Source: Aurifilum marmelostoma (Eukaryota; Ascomycota; Sordariomycetes; Diaporthales; Cryphonectriaceae). Taken from it: a stretch of DNA of 64,000 bases. Below are positions 45,867 to 55,985 of the stretch, in pieces; the first letter of the stretch is position 1, and each line of letters begins with the position of its first letter. The notes under the pieces were generated by a model. That model searched no databases. It saw nothing but the letters and a program-made list of their open reading frames with translations, and was not told the origin of the DNA. Where the stretch lies: contig JAMXSV010000003.1 of the NCBI GenBank assembly GCA_027559495.1, forward strand, positions 806,001 to 870,000. Reading direction: 5' to 3'. Made by a program: the position numbers and the translations under genes.

Positions 45867-46428
45867 CTTATCTCCAAGGATCTGTGTTTCCTTTTCCTTG
45901 GCTGGTGAGCAGTCGAGAGTCCTTGCGCACAGCCGAGAGACACAGTCTTTTTGTGTGTGGAGAAGGTTTGGAGGGAAGGGACAGGACCTGTTGGTTCGCG
46001 AGGCTGGAATTTCTGGCGTTCTAGTGAGATTCGGCTAAATGTGGGGCACTTGTGCAAGGAGACGGTTTAGCTGACCTTACCCCTGCAGAACGTCAAGCTG
46101 AACCTCGAATTCTCGACAATTCCCATTTACAAGTGCCGTGAAGGAAGATGCTATGGCAGCTTTCCTCCTTTGTCATCCATCACAAAAAGCTACATTGGGG
46201 AATCACAGTCGCTCCAGCCGGTGCCCACTTGAATGTCTCTCCTATGAGACAACTGCTGCTGCTGCTGCTTCTTTGTTCGACAAGTCGACTTAATAGACTT
46301 CAAAATATCAAATGTGTCTTGGGTTGTCTATTTCCTTTTCTCATAATACAACGAGGCACCAAACATGCTCTACTACTGTATGCCTGCAACACCTGACGTG
46401 GATCACTGCTGCTGTGACCATGCATTCA
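45867..46428. other. Intergenic: KHDC4-like promoter and SEC31 3' region
   Basis: These 560 bases contain no coding frame of note. A (CTG)n-like stretch lies at 46253-46268. The KH-domain gene promoter is expected at 45870-46100. Confidence 0.5.
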
Positions 46429-49400
46429 CTATGGTGTAGCCTTGCTCATGCTAATCAACCTCTTCACACCAACCTGTGACTTTTGGTCAGCATATGTCTT
46501 TCTTGTGTGTGTGTGTGTGTGTGTGTTTGAAAAGGAAGGGCGGGGAGGGGGAAGCACGCCTCCCAGTATGCAATAACCGAGAGATTACTTACCATCCAGT
46601 TACCACATTCTTCTGTCTTATTCTTCTGGACATCCACCTGAATCTGCTGTGCCAGGTCATAATTCTTGGCCGCAATGGACTCGGCGATCTGGTTGAGCTG
46701 CTCAATAGTGGCAGGCTTGACCAGCTCCTCATTGTTGAGATGGTCAAAGAGCAGGTTCAGACGCTTCTGCGTGTCCTTGACCTGCGGCGCAAAGTTCTGC
46801 GGCGCCTTGGATGCGACGCGTTGCATGTCCTGGCTCAGTATGTCAACCATACGCTGAGCATTGGCTGGGATATGGGACCTGTCTCCGGCAGGATGTCTGG
46901 GCCTGGGTGGGGCTGCGGCTGCGCGTGGAGGCGGGGGCGTCGCTTGAGCAGCTGGAGGGGGACCACCACCCACGGGGGGCCCAGCCATCGGTGGACCAGC
47001 CATCGGAGGCCCGGATGGAGGCGGTTGCGCCAGAGGAGCTTGGCTTGCCGGGGTCGAGGACGCAGAGTACGGCGCGTACGGTCCTTGTCCTGGTGCTGCC
47101 TGGGTAGGGGGCGCGTAAGGGTTGGGTGGAGGTGGTCTGCTGGCAGCCGGAGGAGGAGGCATTGAGGCACCTGGCACTGGCGTGTGCGAGGCCTGCTGCT
47201 GAGCAGCCGGGGCAGGGGCGTATCTGTTTGACGGAGGTGCGCCCGCTGGTGGCGCGTTGTAGGGCGAAGCAGTCCGTGGCCCACCGGGTGGAGGCACTGC
47301 CCCCGCCACAGGTGGCGGAGGAGCGTAGGGGTTCGAAGACGTAGATGGTGGCCGCATTGGCATATTCGTCGCCTGGCCCGTCAGGGGCGAGGTGACGCGA
47401 GGGAAGTCGGACGCCTTTGGTGGGGGTGGAGGGGGCGTGGCAGTCCCGCGGGGCGGAGCTCCGAAGGGGCTCTGAGGCGGCGGTCCTACACCTGGTGTCT
47501 GCTGGTTCGGGAACGGAGATGCAACGACAGCCCGGGGAGTCGACTTTCGCGCCTGGCCCTTGACTACAGTAGGCGTGTCATTCCAGTCGCCCACATCCTT
47601 CGCCCTCAGGAGGGGCGGGTTAGTAGTGGGTGTTGGCCCTCGAGGCGGTCCGCCCATCGGCGGAGGCGCCATCGCGGGCTGGCCGTACGGGGCATATCCT
47701 GCTGGCTGAGGAGGCGCGTACCCGGTCGATGGCTGGTAAGGAATCGTCGCAGATGGTGCGTATGGGTTGGCAGGAGGGGCATAGGGATTTGAGGCTGGAG
47801 TAGAGGCTGGCGGGATGAAAGAGTTGGCAGCAGGTGCTGCCCCAGGTGGAGCGTAAGGATTGGCGGCTGGAGTCGGGACCGGGGCTGGAGAGCCAAAGGT
47901 GCTGATAGGTGCAGGAGATTGAGCCGCCTGGTAACCAACTGGCTGCTGTCGCGCACCTGGGCGAGCGGCGGACGTTGCTGTACGTGCAGCAGCCTGTGCC
48001 GGAGCCTTCTGGGTGGCGAGTCTGACGCGGTTCCTCGCGACCTCCGCTGCAGGATAGTTCGCCGGCAGCAGGTCCAAATACTTTTGGGCAACAGACAGCA
48101 GGCCATGAGCCGCAACGATGTCTGCATACTCGGTGTATTTGTCATACAGAGCGCCCAGCTTCCAGTCAGACGTAAGGTCCGTCTCCTTGTCGTTGAACTT
48201 GGTCACGTGCCTAAAGACAGTGACCTTCTCAATAAACTGCTGCAGTGACCTGGCGTGTACCGAGAAGGTCGAGTCTTCACTTGGCTCCTTCATGCCTGCC
48301 TGCTCAGTCTCCTCAAGCTCCTCGACCCAGATGGCCACCGCCTTCTCCAACTTCGAACCCACCAGGTAGCAGAACGATGCATCCTTGCGGGAGCCCTGCT
48401 CCAAGATTCGGTCGCCAAGGGCTTCGCATAGATCAGGAAATTCGTCTGGCTTTGCGAAGGTGCAAAGTGATGCCATGGTCTCCTTCCAGTCCGCCAGATC
48501 CGCATTGTAGACAACATCCCAGAGGTTCTCAGTGATGACGGAGCTCAGCAGACGAAGGTAACTAGGGCTGCCCTTCTTGCTGGAGAGGTATGCTGCCTGG
48601 ACCTTGTCTACCAGCTCCTTACCACCGCAGTTAGCGATAATAAAAGCATCAGCCATACGGTCCTCTTTCAAGCAGATCTCTGCCGCCTTAGCAAAGTTTC
48701 CGAGCATCAGAGCCTTGGTAACGCGATCTTCCAGAGCTGTGTTGCCCTCGCTGAGCAGGTGGAATGGGTCCTCGGTCTTGGCTCCTTTGTTGGCTGCCAG
48801 GCCCGACAGGAAGTCATCGCCGTCGTTGCCGTCAAACATGCTCACCATCCTGCGATGTTTGTGCTTCTCGACGCCGTTCTCCTTTGGTGCCAGGGTGTCC
48901 GTAGCCTCCGATGTCTCCTTTGTCTCGCCATCCGCATCCGCTTCTTCCTCCTCCTTTGTGAATCCGAGATAGTCAATCACCTGCTGACGGGGATCTGCGG
49001 CAACAAGCGTCTCCATGACCAGCCAGTCGGCCTTCTCCTCGTCCGTCTTGGCCTGCTCTAGGTGCGATGCACAAATCTCCTTGAGATCTCCGCTCTGCAG
49101 CGAGGCCTCAAACTTCTCAGCTTGGGCCGTGACATCCGAGTCGACGGAAAAGTGCGAGATCACGACCTTGGAGGTTCCGGGGTGGCCAGTGGCAATCGTA
49201 TTCTTCTTGAAGATGATGACCTTTCCGCCAAAACCAAAAGACGCACCAATTGGTCTCTTCAGCCATGCGGGAGCCTTGGGAAGGGAGAAAGAGGCGCCCT
49301 GCGGCTGGGTCTGTGCGCTCGTGAAAAAATCTTCGCCGTCCAAGCTGTTCTGTGTGGCTGTCTGCGCAGTGGACGGGTTGGTGTTCTGCAGAGTCTGAAT

Positions 49401-50442
49401 GGCGATCTTTCCGTCAAAGGATGCTGTTGCCGACAGACTGGGGTTGTGTGGGTTGAAGCGGGTCAGGAAGGTCCAGTTCGTGACCTCTGGGAACTCGCCA
49501 TAGCGCTCTCCGGTCTGTGGGTTCCAGAGCAGCGTTCGGTTGTCCTTGCCACAGGAAAGAAGCAGGTCGGCATCTTGCTCACACCACGAGAGGGACAGTA
49601 CGCCCTGCTCATGACCCTGCAATGTCCGCTCCGGCGCATTCGAGTTCCTCAGATCCCATAGAAGTATGACGGGCGTGTTGTCGTCGGGAGTTGCCGTCAA
49701 GAGCTTCGTCGAGTTGTGCGGGTCCCAGGCTATTGCGCTGACCCGCTTGCGGTTGTTGTTGAGCGTCAACGACGCCTTCTTGGTCTTCAGGTCCCAAACG
49801 GTCACAAACCCTCCTGAGCCTCCGGTGGCCAGGATGTGCGAGACCTTTCTGTTCCATGCCACACACTCAATATCGTCAGATCGAGCCGCGGCATTGCCCA
49901 GGCGCAGTGGGTTCTCTATATCGTTGATGTCGTGGATCCACAGCTCTCCCTTGTCGCCTGCGGTCGCGAGAATCTGGGGCTTCAGCGGGTTGAACTGGAG
50001 AGACTTGATGGCGCCGCTGTGTTTTGTCGTCTGGGCGATCTGTGCGTCGGAAGACCCAGAGACAAGTTTCTCGGCATCCCACAGCTGCAGTGAACCGTTC
50101 TCGAGAGCGCCGGCAATGATGCCTCGCGCGTGTGTGTCGTCTGGTGGGCCCCACGCAAGGTCGTGGAATCTGCAGGGAGGGGGGTACATTTAGCATAGCA
50201 CCGAAAGAGCTATATCCTCAGGACAAGACGTACTTTGAGTCAACGGCGATGCTGGCGATGGGCTGAAGCTCGAGTCCCTGCTCTTGGCTGTCCAGATTGA
50301 GGTCCCACAGCTCAAGCTTGACCTCGTCCGAGAAGCTATCGTCGACGGCCCCAGCGCGGGTTCCAGTTACCAGTAGAGGCTTGGCTGACCCAGAGGACCA
50401 GGCAAAAGCCGCGGTCCTCGGGATCTCTCTCAATCGCACCAT
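46429..50442 (-). CDS. sec31: SEC31, outer-coat subunit of COPII vesicles
   Basis: On the minus strand there are three exons: 50234-50442, 46593-50169 and 46429-46473 (1276 residues). Splice signals are GTACGT...CTGCAG and GTAAGT...GCTGACC...CACAG. The last exon gives VGVKRLISMSKATP, and without it the frame would read into a (TG)n tract. The N-terminal seven-bladed WD40 propeller (~1-350) includes DLAWGP...GIIAGALENGSLQLWDAE, IECVAWNRKVSHILATGGSG and LLSCGKDNRTLLWNPQTGER. An alpha-solenoid (ACE1) follows at ~400-760, then a long Pro/Gly/Ala/Gln-rich linker typical of Sec31 with PPP motifs that engage Sec23. A C-terminal helical domain ends the protein (LSQDMQRVASKAPQNFAPQV, LLFDHLNNEELVKPATIEQL). 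Sec13-Sec31 heterotetramers build the cage at ER exit sites. No anomaly was seen. Confidence 0.96.
46504..46526. repeat. (TG)n microsatellite inside the last SEC31 intron
   Basis: About eleven TG dinucleotides on the plus strand fall in the intron 46474-46592. If that intron is missed the frame translates them as a THTHTH tail. Confidence 0.85.
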
Positions 50443-50991
50443 GTTGTCGCAATGGTTGTCGACAGTTGCTGGTGAAAGGGAGACGGAACAGAGGGGCGTT
50501 GACGTAGGCGCAAAGAAATATTGATTGCTGCTGTGAGCTTAAAGCAGTTACTCAACTTTAACTTGGTGGACAAGCATCGAATGAATGAATTTCAGCAGTC
50601 TCGAGCACAAGCAGCGCTGATGGTCTCAGAGAGAGCGCGACTGCTGCAGGGTTGCAAATGTACAAGAAAGTTGTAAAGGACAGAATAGTGTTGGCTTGCA
50701 GGTGATACATTGTAAGCCCGGCTCAGGCTGAAGGGCCAGATTGCCCTCGTAGTAGCCAGGATTCATAGCTGCCGCAGGGGTCGACTTGGTGAGACGGTCC
50801 TACCTGATTGGACGCGGCCGTGTTCTCAGGGGCCCAAGCTTAGAACCTGCCCCTCCACCAGCGCTCAAGCGCGCCGGCAGGCTCCTCTTGGCACCGCGAC
50901 TTTGAGGTCCAGCTGCTACCTACTTGCCAAACACTGCGACTCTCCTCTCCAGTACCCAATTCAACTCCGTCTTCCCACCCACTCTGCCAGG
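50443..50991. other. Divergent promoter region (SEC31 / RRM gene)
   Basis: These 550 bases separate head-to-head genes. The plus-strand side is CT-rich just before the RRM gene ATG. No specific site was recognised. Confidence 0.5.
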
Positions 50992-51512
50992 ATGACAGAC
51001 ACAGCAAGGTGGAAAGCAACGGTGTACGTCGGTGGACTTGCGCCGGTTGTCACGATAGCTACAATACACGACGCCTTTTTACCCTTTGGAGACATCGCAG
51101 ACGTCTCGCTTCCTAAGAACGAAAATCCAAACACCAAAGACACGGAACCACATCGCGGTTTTGCCTACGTTGAATTCGAAGATGCAGAGGACGCAAAGGA
51201 GGCAATAGACAATATGGATCAGGCTGAGTTCTTCGGTCGAATCATAAAAGTTACACCGGCAAAGGCACCAAAAAGTGCAGATGAGGGACTGGGAAGCAAA
51301 ACTGCGATATGGGCACAGGTATGTCTATTACACGTCCCCCCCTGGCTGGATACGATTTGACAGTGGAATAGGAGAGCTGGCTGGCAAAGAATTCTGTCGA
51401 TGAGGAAGACAGACTCGGCGCAGAAACAGCGCCGGCAGCAGAAGACGCGAGGGCTGAAGACCCGATGCAAGGTCTCGAGGGTCTCGATGTGGCCGGACCC
51501 CGACAAGCATAG
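50992..51512 (+). CDS. Single-RRM protein similar to the RRM of cyclophilin E (CYP33/PPIE)
   Basis: There are two exons, 50992-51318 and 51372-51512 (155 residues). The intron is GTATGT...GAATAG, 53 nt. The RRM covers residues ~8-88: RNP2 is TVYVGGL and RNP1 is RGFAYVEF, with the helix AIDNMDQAEFFGR and the strand IIKVTPAK. The arrangement VYVGGLAPVV...HDAFLPFGDIADVSLPKNEN with AIDNMDQAEFFGRIIKV closely follows the RRM of human cyclophilin E. The cyclophilin (peptidyl-prolyl isomerase) domain is absent. Instead there is a short acidic tail (SVDEEDRLGAETAPAAED) ending at TAG 51510. Family knowledge suggests an RNA-binding or spliceosome-associated role. The PPIE-like label should be treated as the RRM half only. 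Confidence 0.85.
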
Positions 51513-51769
51513 GAGTATCTTGGTGGACGGCAAGGCGAACGACGAAAAAAAAATGATACCCCAAATTGTGATGTGCATGTAATGGCGTTCCGGTGGAAGG
51601 ATGAATGGATGGCATCCGGGTTTAGTGATAATGATATGAAAAGTTATTCAATTCCAAGCTGAAAAACTGGACACTTTTGGTGGTGCTCGCCCTCTCTATA
51701 TCAAATGTACAATCACACCAGCCTTCCTCCCATTGTCAGGCCCCCTCCCATTGTCTCCGCTCCCGTAAA

Positions 51770-52263
51770 TCAGTGGTGCTCCTCGGAAGACTCGTGGGCA
51801 GCGTTGTCCGCAGCCCGGTTCTGGCGCTTGAGGCGCATAGTCTTGTCGGTAAAGAAGTGACGCATGCTCGAGTAGCCGGCAGCGAAGACGGCGAAACCAA
51901 CGACGACACCTGCGACAAGTATTAGCATCCATTGCCGATCGACCGTGACTTCGCAGGTAACGACGAACCGAGGGGGATCAACTCAGCGGGGATCTGACGG
52001 AATCGTCGGAGGCGTTGAGAGATGGTGTGAGCTGTGGCGAGTGATCGAGAATCGTCAGCCTCGTCTCGACTAGAGCATGGTCTTGTAACAATGCTCAACA
52101 GGATGCATTGCCATCATGGTCATCATCGAAACATACCGGCCTGCTCCTCGTTCTGTGTGACATGATCTGATTAGAGAGGTGACGCCATTCGCAGATACAA
52201 CCGGAGGGAGGGACTTACGGGCACTGGGCGCATCATGGCCCTGGTGGGCTGGAACATCCGCAT
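51770..52263 (-). CDS. B12D / NDUFA4-like small mitochondrial inner-membrane protein
   Basis: On the minus strand there are four exons: 52219-52263, 52137-52152 (16 nt), 51969-52031 and 51770-51909 (87 residues). All introns have GTAAGT, GTATGT or GTTCGT donors and CACAG/GCAG acceptors, and the phases fit. The product runs MRMFQPTRAMMRPVP, NEEQAAHTISQRLRRFRQIP, then the membrane helix ELIPLGVVVGFAVFAAGYSS, then MRHFFTDKTMRLKRQNRAAD and an acidic end SSEEHH. This fits the fungal family annotated as complex I MLRQ subunit (B12D/NDUFA4). In mammals NDUFA4 has been reassigned to cytochrome c oxidase. Every exon is too short to be called by ORF size. It is divergent from COX12, with 440 bp between the start codons. 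Confidence 0.8.
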
Positions 52264-52703
52264 TGCACGCGTGGCATACATCTCCAAAATATTCGGGTTT
52301 CTTGGGAGTGAGTGGAGATAGGTCGTTGTGAAGGAGGTACTTGAGCAATTCAGACGTCAGATCAATGCTGGTGCGCAAGTAGGGCGAATGCTTCTTCTCC
52401 TGGTTCGATCCCGCGCCAGAGGAAGCTCCAGTCGCAGGTTGCCCGTTCTCCAAAAACAGCTGGCCCCACCTAGCCCCCAGCCCGGCCAGTCAAATCGTCC
52501 AATTTCCAACACAAGCCGGCCGGAGAGGGAAGAGCTGCTCACTTCTAGCCGACAGACTTACTTTGGCCTTGGATTTCCGGCCGTCCCATAATTCATCATC
52601 GCCCATCTCCCAGCTCCGTCTACCAACCCACAAGACAACAGTCGACTGCCATTGAGCTCTACAACCCCTCTCCACTCAGTTTACCATATTCCCACGATCC
52701 AAA
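52264..52703. promoter_or_regulatory. Shared divergent promoter of the NDUFA4-like gene and COX12
   Basis: These 440 bases separate the two start codons of two genes for small respiratory-chain proteins transcribed away from each other. The sequence contains inverted repeats of CCAGCC/GGCTGG type around 52460-52520. No factor-binding site can be assigned with confidence. Confidence 0.55.
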
Positions 52704-53278
52704 ATGTCTGACGACGAGCGCGTTACCAAGCCCTTCAAGTTCGTCACCGGTATGTCGAGGCTCTCTCTGTCCCTCACAGGGTCGATCGTATGATTTTCTC
52801 GCGCAAGGCTAACATTGACTTACAGCTGGTATGATACACCCGCTCCTCTCCATGTCCACCGCCATTGCGCAACACGTAGCTACCGACGCCGATTGCTGCT
52901 CTTGCTGTTCACATCGAGCTGCGATTCCTTCCCCCACACCACAGAATACTTTTGAAGGAGCATGCCCCATTCTGACTCGAACTCTCTCTCTGAGCTAGGT
53001 GTCGACGCCCGGTTCCCGAACATGAACCAGACCAAGCACTGCTGGCAGAACTACGTCGACTACCACAAGTGCATCCTCGCCAAGGGCGAGGACTTTGCCC
53101 CCCTGCCGCCAGTTCTGGCTGGCCTATCGATCACTGTGCCCCAGCGGGTGGTACCAGCGTTGGGATGAGCAGAGAGGTACGGCTTACCAAGTCTTGAGGA
53201 AGTACTATGCACTGGCAATTACTGACTGAAAGAACTCATATTACAGAGGCCGGGAACTTCCCTGTGCGCTTGGAATAG
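52704..53278 (+). CDS. cox12: Cytochrome c oxidase subunit 6b (COX12), with a 3-nt exon and a frameshift
   Basis: Exons are 52704-52749, 52826-52828 (three bases, CTG), 52999-53176 and 53247-53278. Removing one C from the C6 run 53098-53103 gives 85 residues (yeast Cox12 is 83). The product starts MSDDERVTKPFKFVT and continues AGVDARFPNMNQTKHCWQ. It then has the twin Cys motifs C-x9-C (HCWQNYVDYHKC) and C-x10-C (PCRQFWLAYRSLC), followed by WYQRWDEQREAGNFPVRLE. These cysteines form the two disulfides of the Mia40-imported intermembrane-space fold. As given, the frame misses the second Cys pair and stops at 53168. The 3-nt exon is bounded by a branch point plus TTACAG and by GTATGA. It supplies the Ala of the TAG-x-DARFP consensus; a single 249-nt intron would give TGVDARFP instead. 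Confidence 0.9.
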
Positions 53279-53735
53279 ATGGGATCGTAGGGGGATGACA
53301 GGACAGGCATAGACAGCTGGGATCACGCGATGTGGCTCCATAGGACAGCCAATGTAGGATGCGAATGCATGCATTGTGATGTTGATACCGTTGGTTGCTT
53401 CATATCTGTGACACGATATGGGCCAGATTACAGGAACTTGCTTTTATGCATACCCCATCAACATCATCCACAGCATCGCAGGCTGCCACATCTTCACTGG
53501 CATGGAATCAAGTCCCAAACATCAAGAGTGAGCTGCAAGGTAAATCCTCTGGTATCATGAAAATTGAGCTCAGTGAACGGCTAGAACGAACGCCATCTCT
53601 TTTCCCGCTCGCCAAGTTTGATGTGACATGCCCTAACGCCAGACTTCACGCCGTATACCGAAATCCTCGTAACAGACCGCCAGTCCATGATAGGCATGAC
53701 GTTCTCAACAAAACATCCTGCCCGCAACCCTCGAC
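53279..53735. other. Intergenic region between convergent COX12 and SDE2
   Basis: These 457 bases contain short frames only and should hold two 3' UTRs. Nothing else was recognised. Confidence 0.55.
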
Positions 53736-54641
53736 TCAGTTCTTCTGTCCCTTGTCATCCTCTTCCTCGTCAGAGCTCATGAACTCATCGTCTTCATCAA
53801 AGCCAAAGAACGTCCGTGCCTTGGTTTGCGATACAGCAGGCGCCTTGCCCTTGCCTTGGTCAGACTGAGGCGTCGTAGCCCCGGAGCTCTGCTGTCCTGC
53901 ATTCCTCTCGTCCTCGGCCGAGTCCTCATCAAGAGCAGCAGCAGCATCCATTGAGGAACTTGACGAGCCAACGGAACTGCTCATCAAGTTGTCCCTCACA
54001 TTGCCCTCCTTCATGGCGGCAAGGACCGCATTCCGCGTCCTCTCGATCGCCTCCTCCTTGTCCTCCACCCATTTCCCATCCATACGCCCCCGGTTCACGT
54101 TGCGAATTTCCTCCTCGCGGCGGTCAGCGGCCTCGACAATTGCCGTCCACCGCTCCCGCCTCTGCTCTTTTTCCTTTTGTTCCATCTCTGGCTTGATGGC
54201 GAGGAACTCGGCCAGTGCCTTTGCTTCGGTAACGGTCCGCAGTCTCCGCCCGTCCAGGTTTCGGCTTGAAGCATTCTCGTCGCCGCGGTTCTTCTTGCGT
54301 TTGGAAGACATACGACCACCTGCGGCTCGGAGTTGCGAGCCGAAACCACCTTTGCCACCACAAAGGGGGTGGGTGAGGCGCAGTGAAAGGATGTCCTCGG
54401 ACGAGGAGGGCGTAAATGTCCTGAGCGCGCATGATGAGCGTTGTGGAAGTTCGACATTGGAATTTGTGGTGAGGACCAGCGAGTGGAAGGTATCCTTGTC
54501 CAGTCGTGCCGGTAAACGGCTGCCCAGCTCGTTCCAGAGATCTTGGACAGGCGTTGACGATGGGAGGGGTAGGCAGAGTGTTTTGGGTAACCCCAAACCG
54601 TTGAAGCTCGTGATGAGCACGTTGACGTAATTGGATTCCAT
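53736..54641 (-). CDS. sde2: SDE2, ubiquitin-fold-processed splicing and genome-stability factor
   Basis: This is a single exon on the minus strand. The chosen start at 54641 (MESNYVNVLITSFNGLGLPK) gives 301 residues. An in-frame Met at 54692 would add 17 residues before the ubiquitin-like fold and is less likely. The N-terminal ubiquitin-like domain (~1-90) ends in the processing site LCGGKGGFGSQLRAAGGRMS. In S. pombe and human SDE2 the chain is cut after the first GG, and the new N-terminal Lys gives a short-lived activator. After it comes a basic helical segment (SSKRKKNRGDENASSRNLDG, LAEFLAIKPEMEQKEKEQRR). An acidic, Ser-rich C-terminus ends FMSSDEEEDDKGQKN. Known roles are excision of selected introns by the spliceosome, telomere silencing and the replication-stress response. 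It is convergent with COX12. Confidence 0.92.
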   Translation of the reverse strand: MESNYVNVLITSFNGLGLPKTLCLPLPSSTPVQDLWNELGSRLPARLDKDTFHSLVLTTNSNVELPQRSSCALRTFTPSSSEDILSLRLTHPLCGGKGGFGSQLRAAGGRMSSKRKKNRGDENASSRNLDGRRLRTVTEAKALAEFLAIKPEMEQKEKEQRRERWTAIVEAADRREEEIRNVNRGRMDGKWVEDKEEAIERTRNAVLAAMKEGNVRDNLMSSSVGSSSSSMDAAAALDEDSAEDERNAGQQSSGATTPQSDQGKGKAPAVSQTKARTFFGFDEDDEFMSSDEEEDDKGQKN

Positions 54642-55044
54642 GGCGACGATCCGATTCAAGGTGATGTCGCGGTGGCTGTTGATCGGGCGCAAACCTCGAG
54701 CGCCCTGGTCTGTATGGGTGAGGCAAAGTTCGGGGGACTCGAGGAAGTGGTAGTCAAGTGAGCGGACGGGAAGAGAGGCGCGCGTGTGCCAAGCTGATAA
54801 CGATAGCGGCTATGCAGGAGATGCACGGGTCACGCCTCTCACGGAAGGCGGATATTCTCAAACCCCTAGCGCAGAAAAAGGCGGGTCCTTAGTCACCCTG
54901 CACCGCACATTTGGCGAGGCCCCAGAGCAAGAGCCATCCAGCACAGAAATCCAACGCCATCGCGGAAAAAAGACTGTCGCCCATCGTCGCTCCGGACTCC
55001 ACGATCAACCACCCACTCAACCAGCCGGCAAACCGATCGCAACC
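54642..55044. other. Divergent promoter region (SDE2 / RPS10)
   Basis: These 403 bases lie between head-to-head starts. An alternative in-frame SDE2 start (54692) falls inside. No specific site was assigned. Confidence 0.5.
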
Positions 55045-55985
55045 ATGCTTATTCCCAAGGCCGACCGCAAGGCGATCCACGAGGTATGAGAATATCATCT
55101 TCACAAATACCTGATCGAAGATTCGAAGAGGTCCTTCTGAGCAAAAGTCGACGTCGGCAACTCGATCAATCCGCAACTTCACGATGCAGCTTTCACTCGG
55201 AGGGACCTCGACGGACTGGAACGAAATACCGCAAAATTTGAATAAGGGCGAATGGCTGATGGTTGTTTCGATTACAGGCTCTCTTCCGTGAGGGAGTTCT
55301 CGTGGCCCAGAAGGAGTAAGCATTATTGATTGGGGGAAGGGTTGATGTGGGCGGACCCTGTGAATTTTTGACTGACTGAGTGCTTCGTCCAGCTACAACC
55401 TTCCTGAGCACCCCGAGATCCCCGTCAAGAACCTCTATGTCATCAAGGCTATGCAGTCTCTGAACAGCCGTGGCTACGTCAAGACCCAGTTCTCTTGGCA
55501 ATACTGTGCGTGACATCCCCGATCTGTCGATGGAAAGCCGAAGACGACGGCACACGAATCGACGACTCGGACGACTGTCATCAAGACGAGACTGATGATG
55601 GTTTCTTTCTAGACTACTACACCCTGACCCCCGAGGGCCTCGACTACCTGCGCGAGTGGCTCCACCTCCCCGCCGAGATCGTTCCTGCCACCCACATCAA
55701 GCAGCAGCGCTCTCACGCTCCCCCCCGTGGCATGCTCGGTGAGGAGGAGCGCCGCCGACCTTTCGGCCGTGGCCGTGGCGACCGTGGTGACCGTGAGGGC
55801 GGCTACCGCCGCCGCGATGCTGGTGAGGGCAAGGAGGGTGGTGCCCCTGGCGAGTTCAACCCTCAGTTGTAAGCCAGACCTTTTGACGACAAATGAATTA
55901 GATTCGGCGACCCTGGACACTGTATGCTGACTTCTTTGCTAGCCGTGGTGGATTCGGCCGTGGCCGTGGCGCCCCCCCATCTTAA
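55045..55985 (+). CDS. rps10: 40S ribosomal protein S10 (eS10)
   Basis: There are five exons: 55045-55083, 55278-55315 (38 nt), 55393-55505, 55613-55868 and 55943-55985 (162 residues). Donors are GTATGA, GTAAGC, GTGCGT and GTAAGC, with TACAG, CCAG, CTAG and CTAG acceptors. The product starts MLIPKADRKAIHEALFREGV and continues VKNLYVIKAMQSLNSRGYVK. TQFSWQYYYYTLTPEGLDYL and the HLPAEIVPATH segment follow. The C-terminal tail is rich in Arg and Gly (RGRGDRGDREGGYRRR, FGRGRGAPPS), longer than in yeast (105 aa) and typical of filamentous fungi and animals. The last codons contain a C7 run (55972-55978) that is in frame as given. The protein sits at the beak of the small subunit. Confidence 0.96.
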
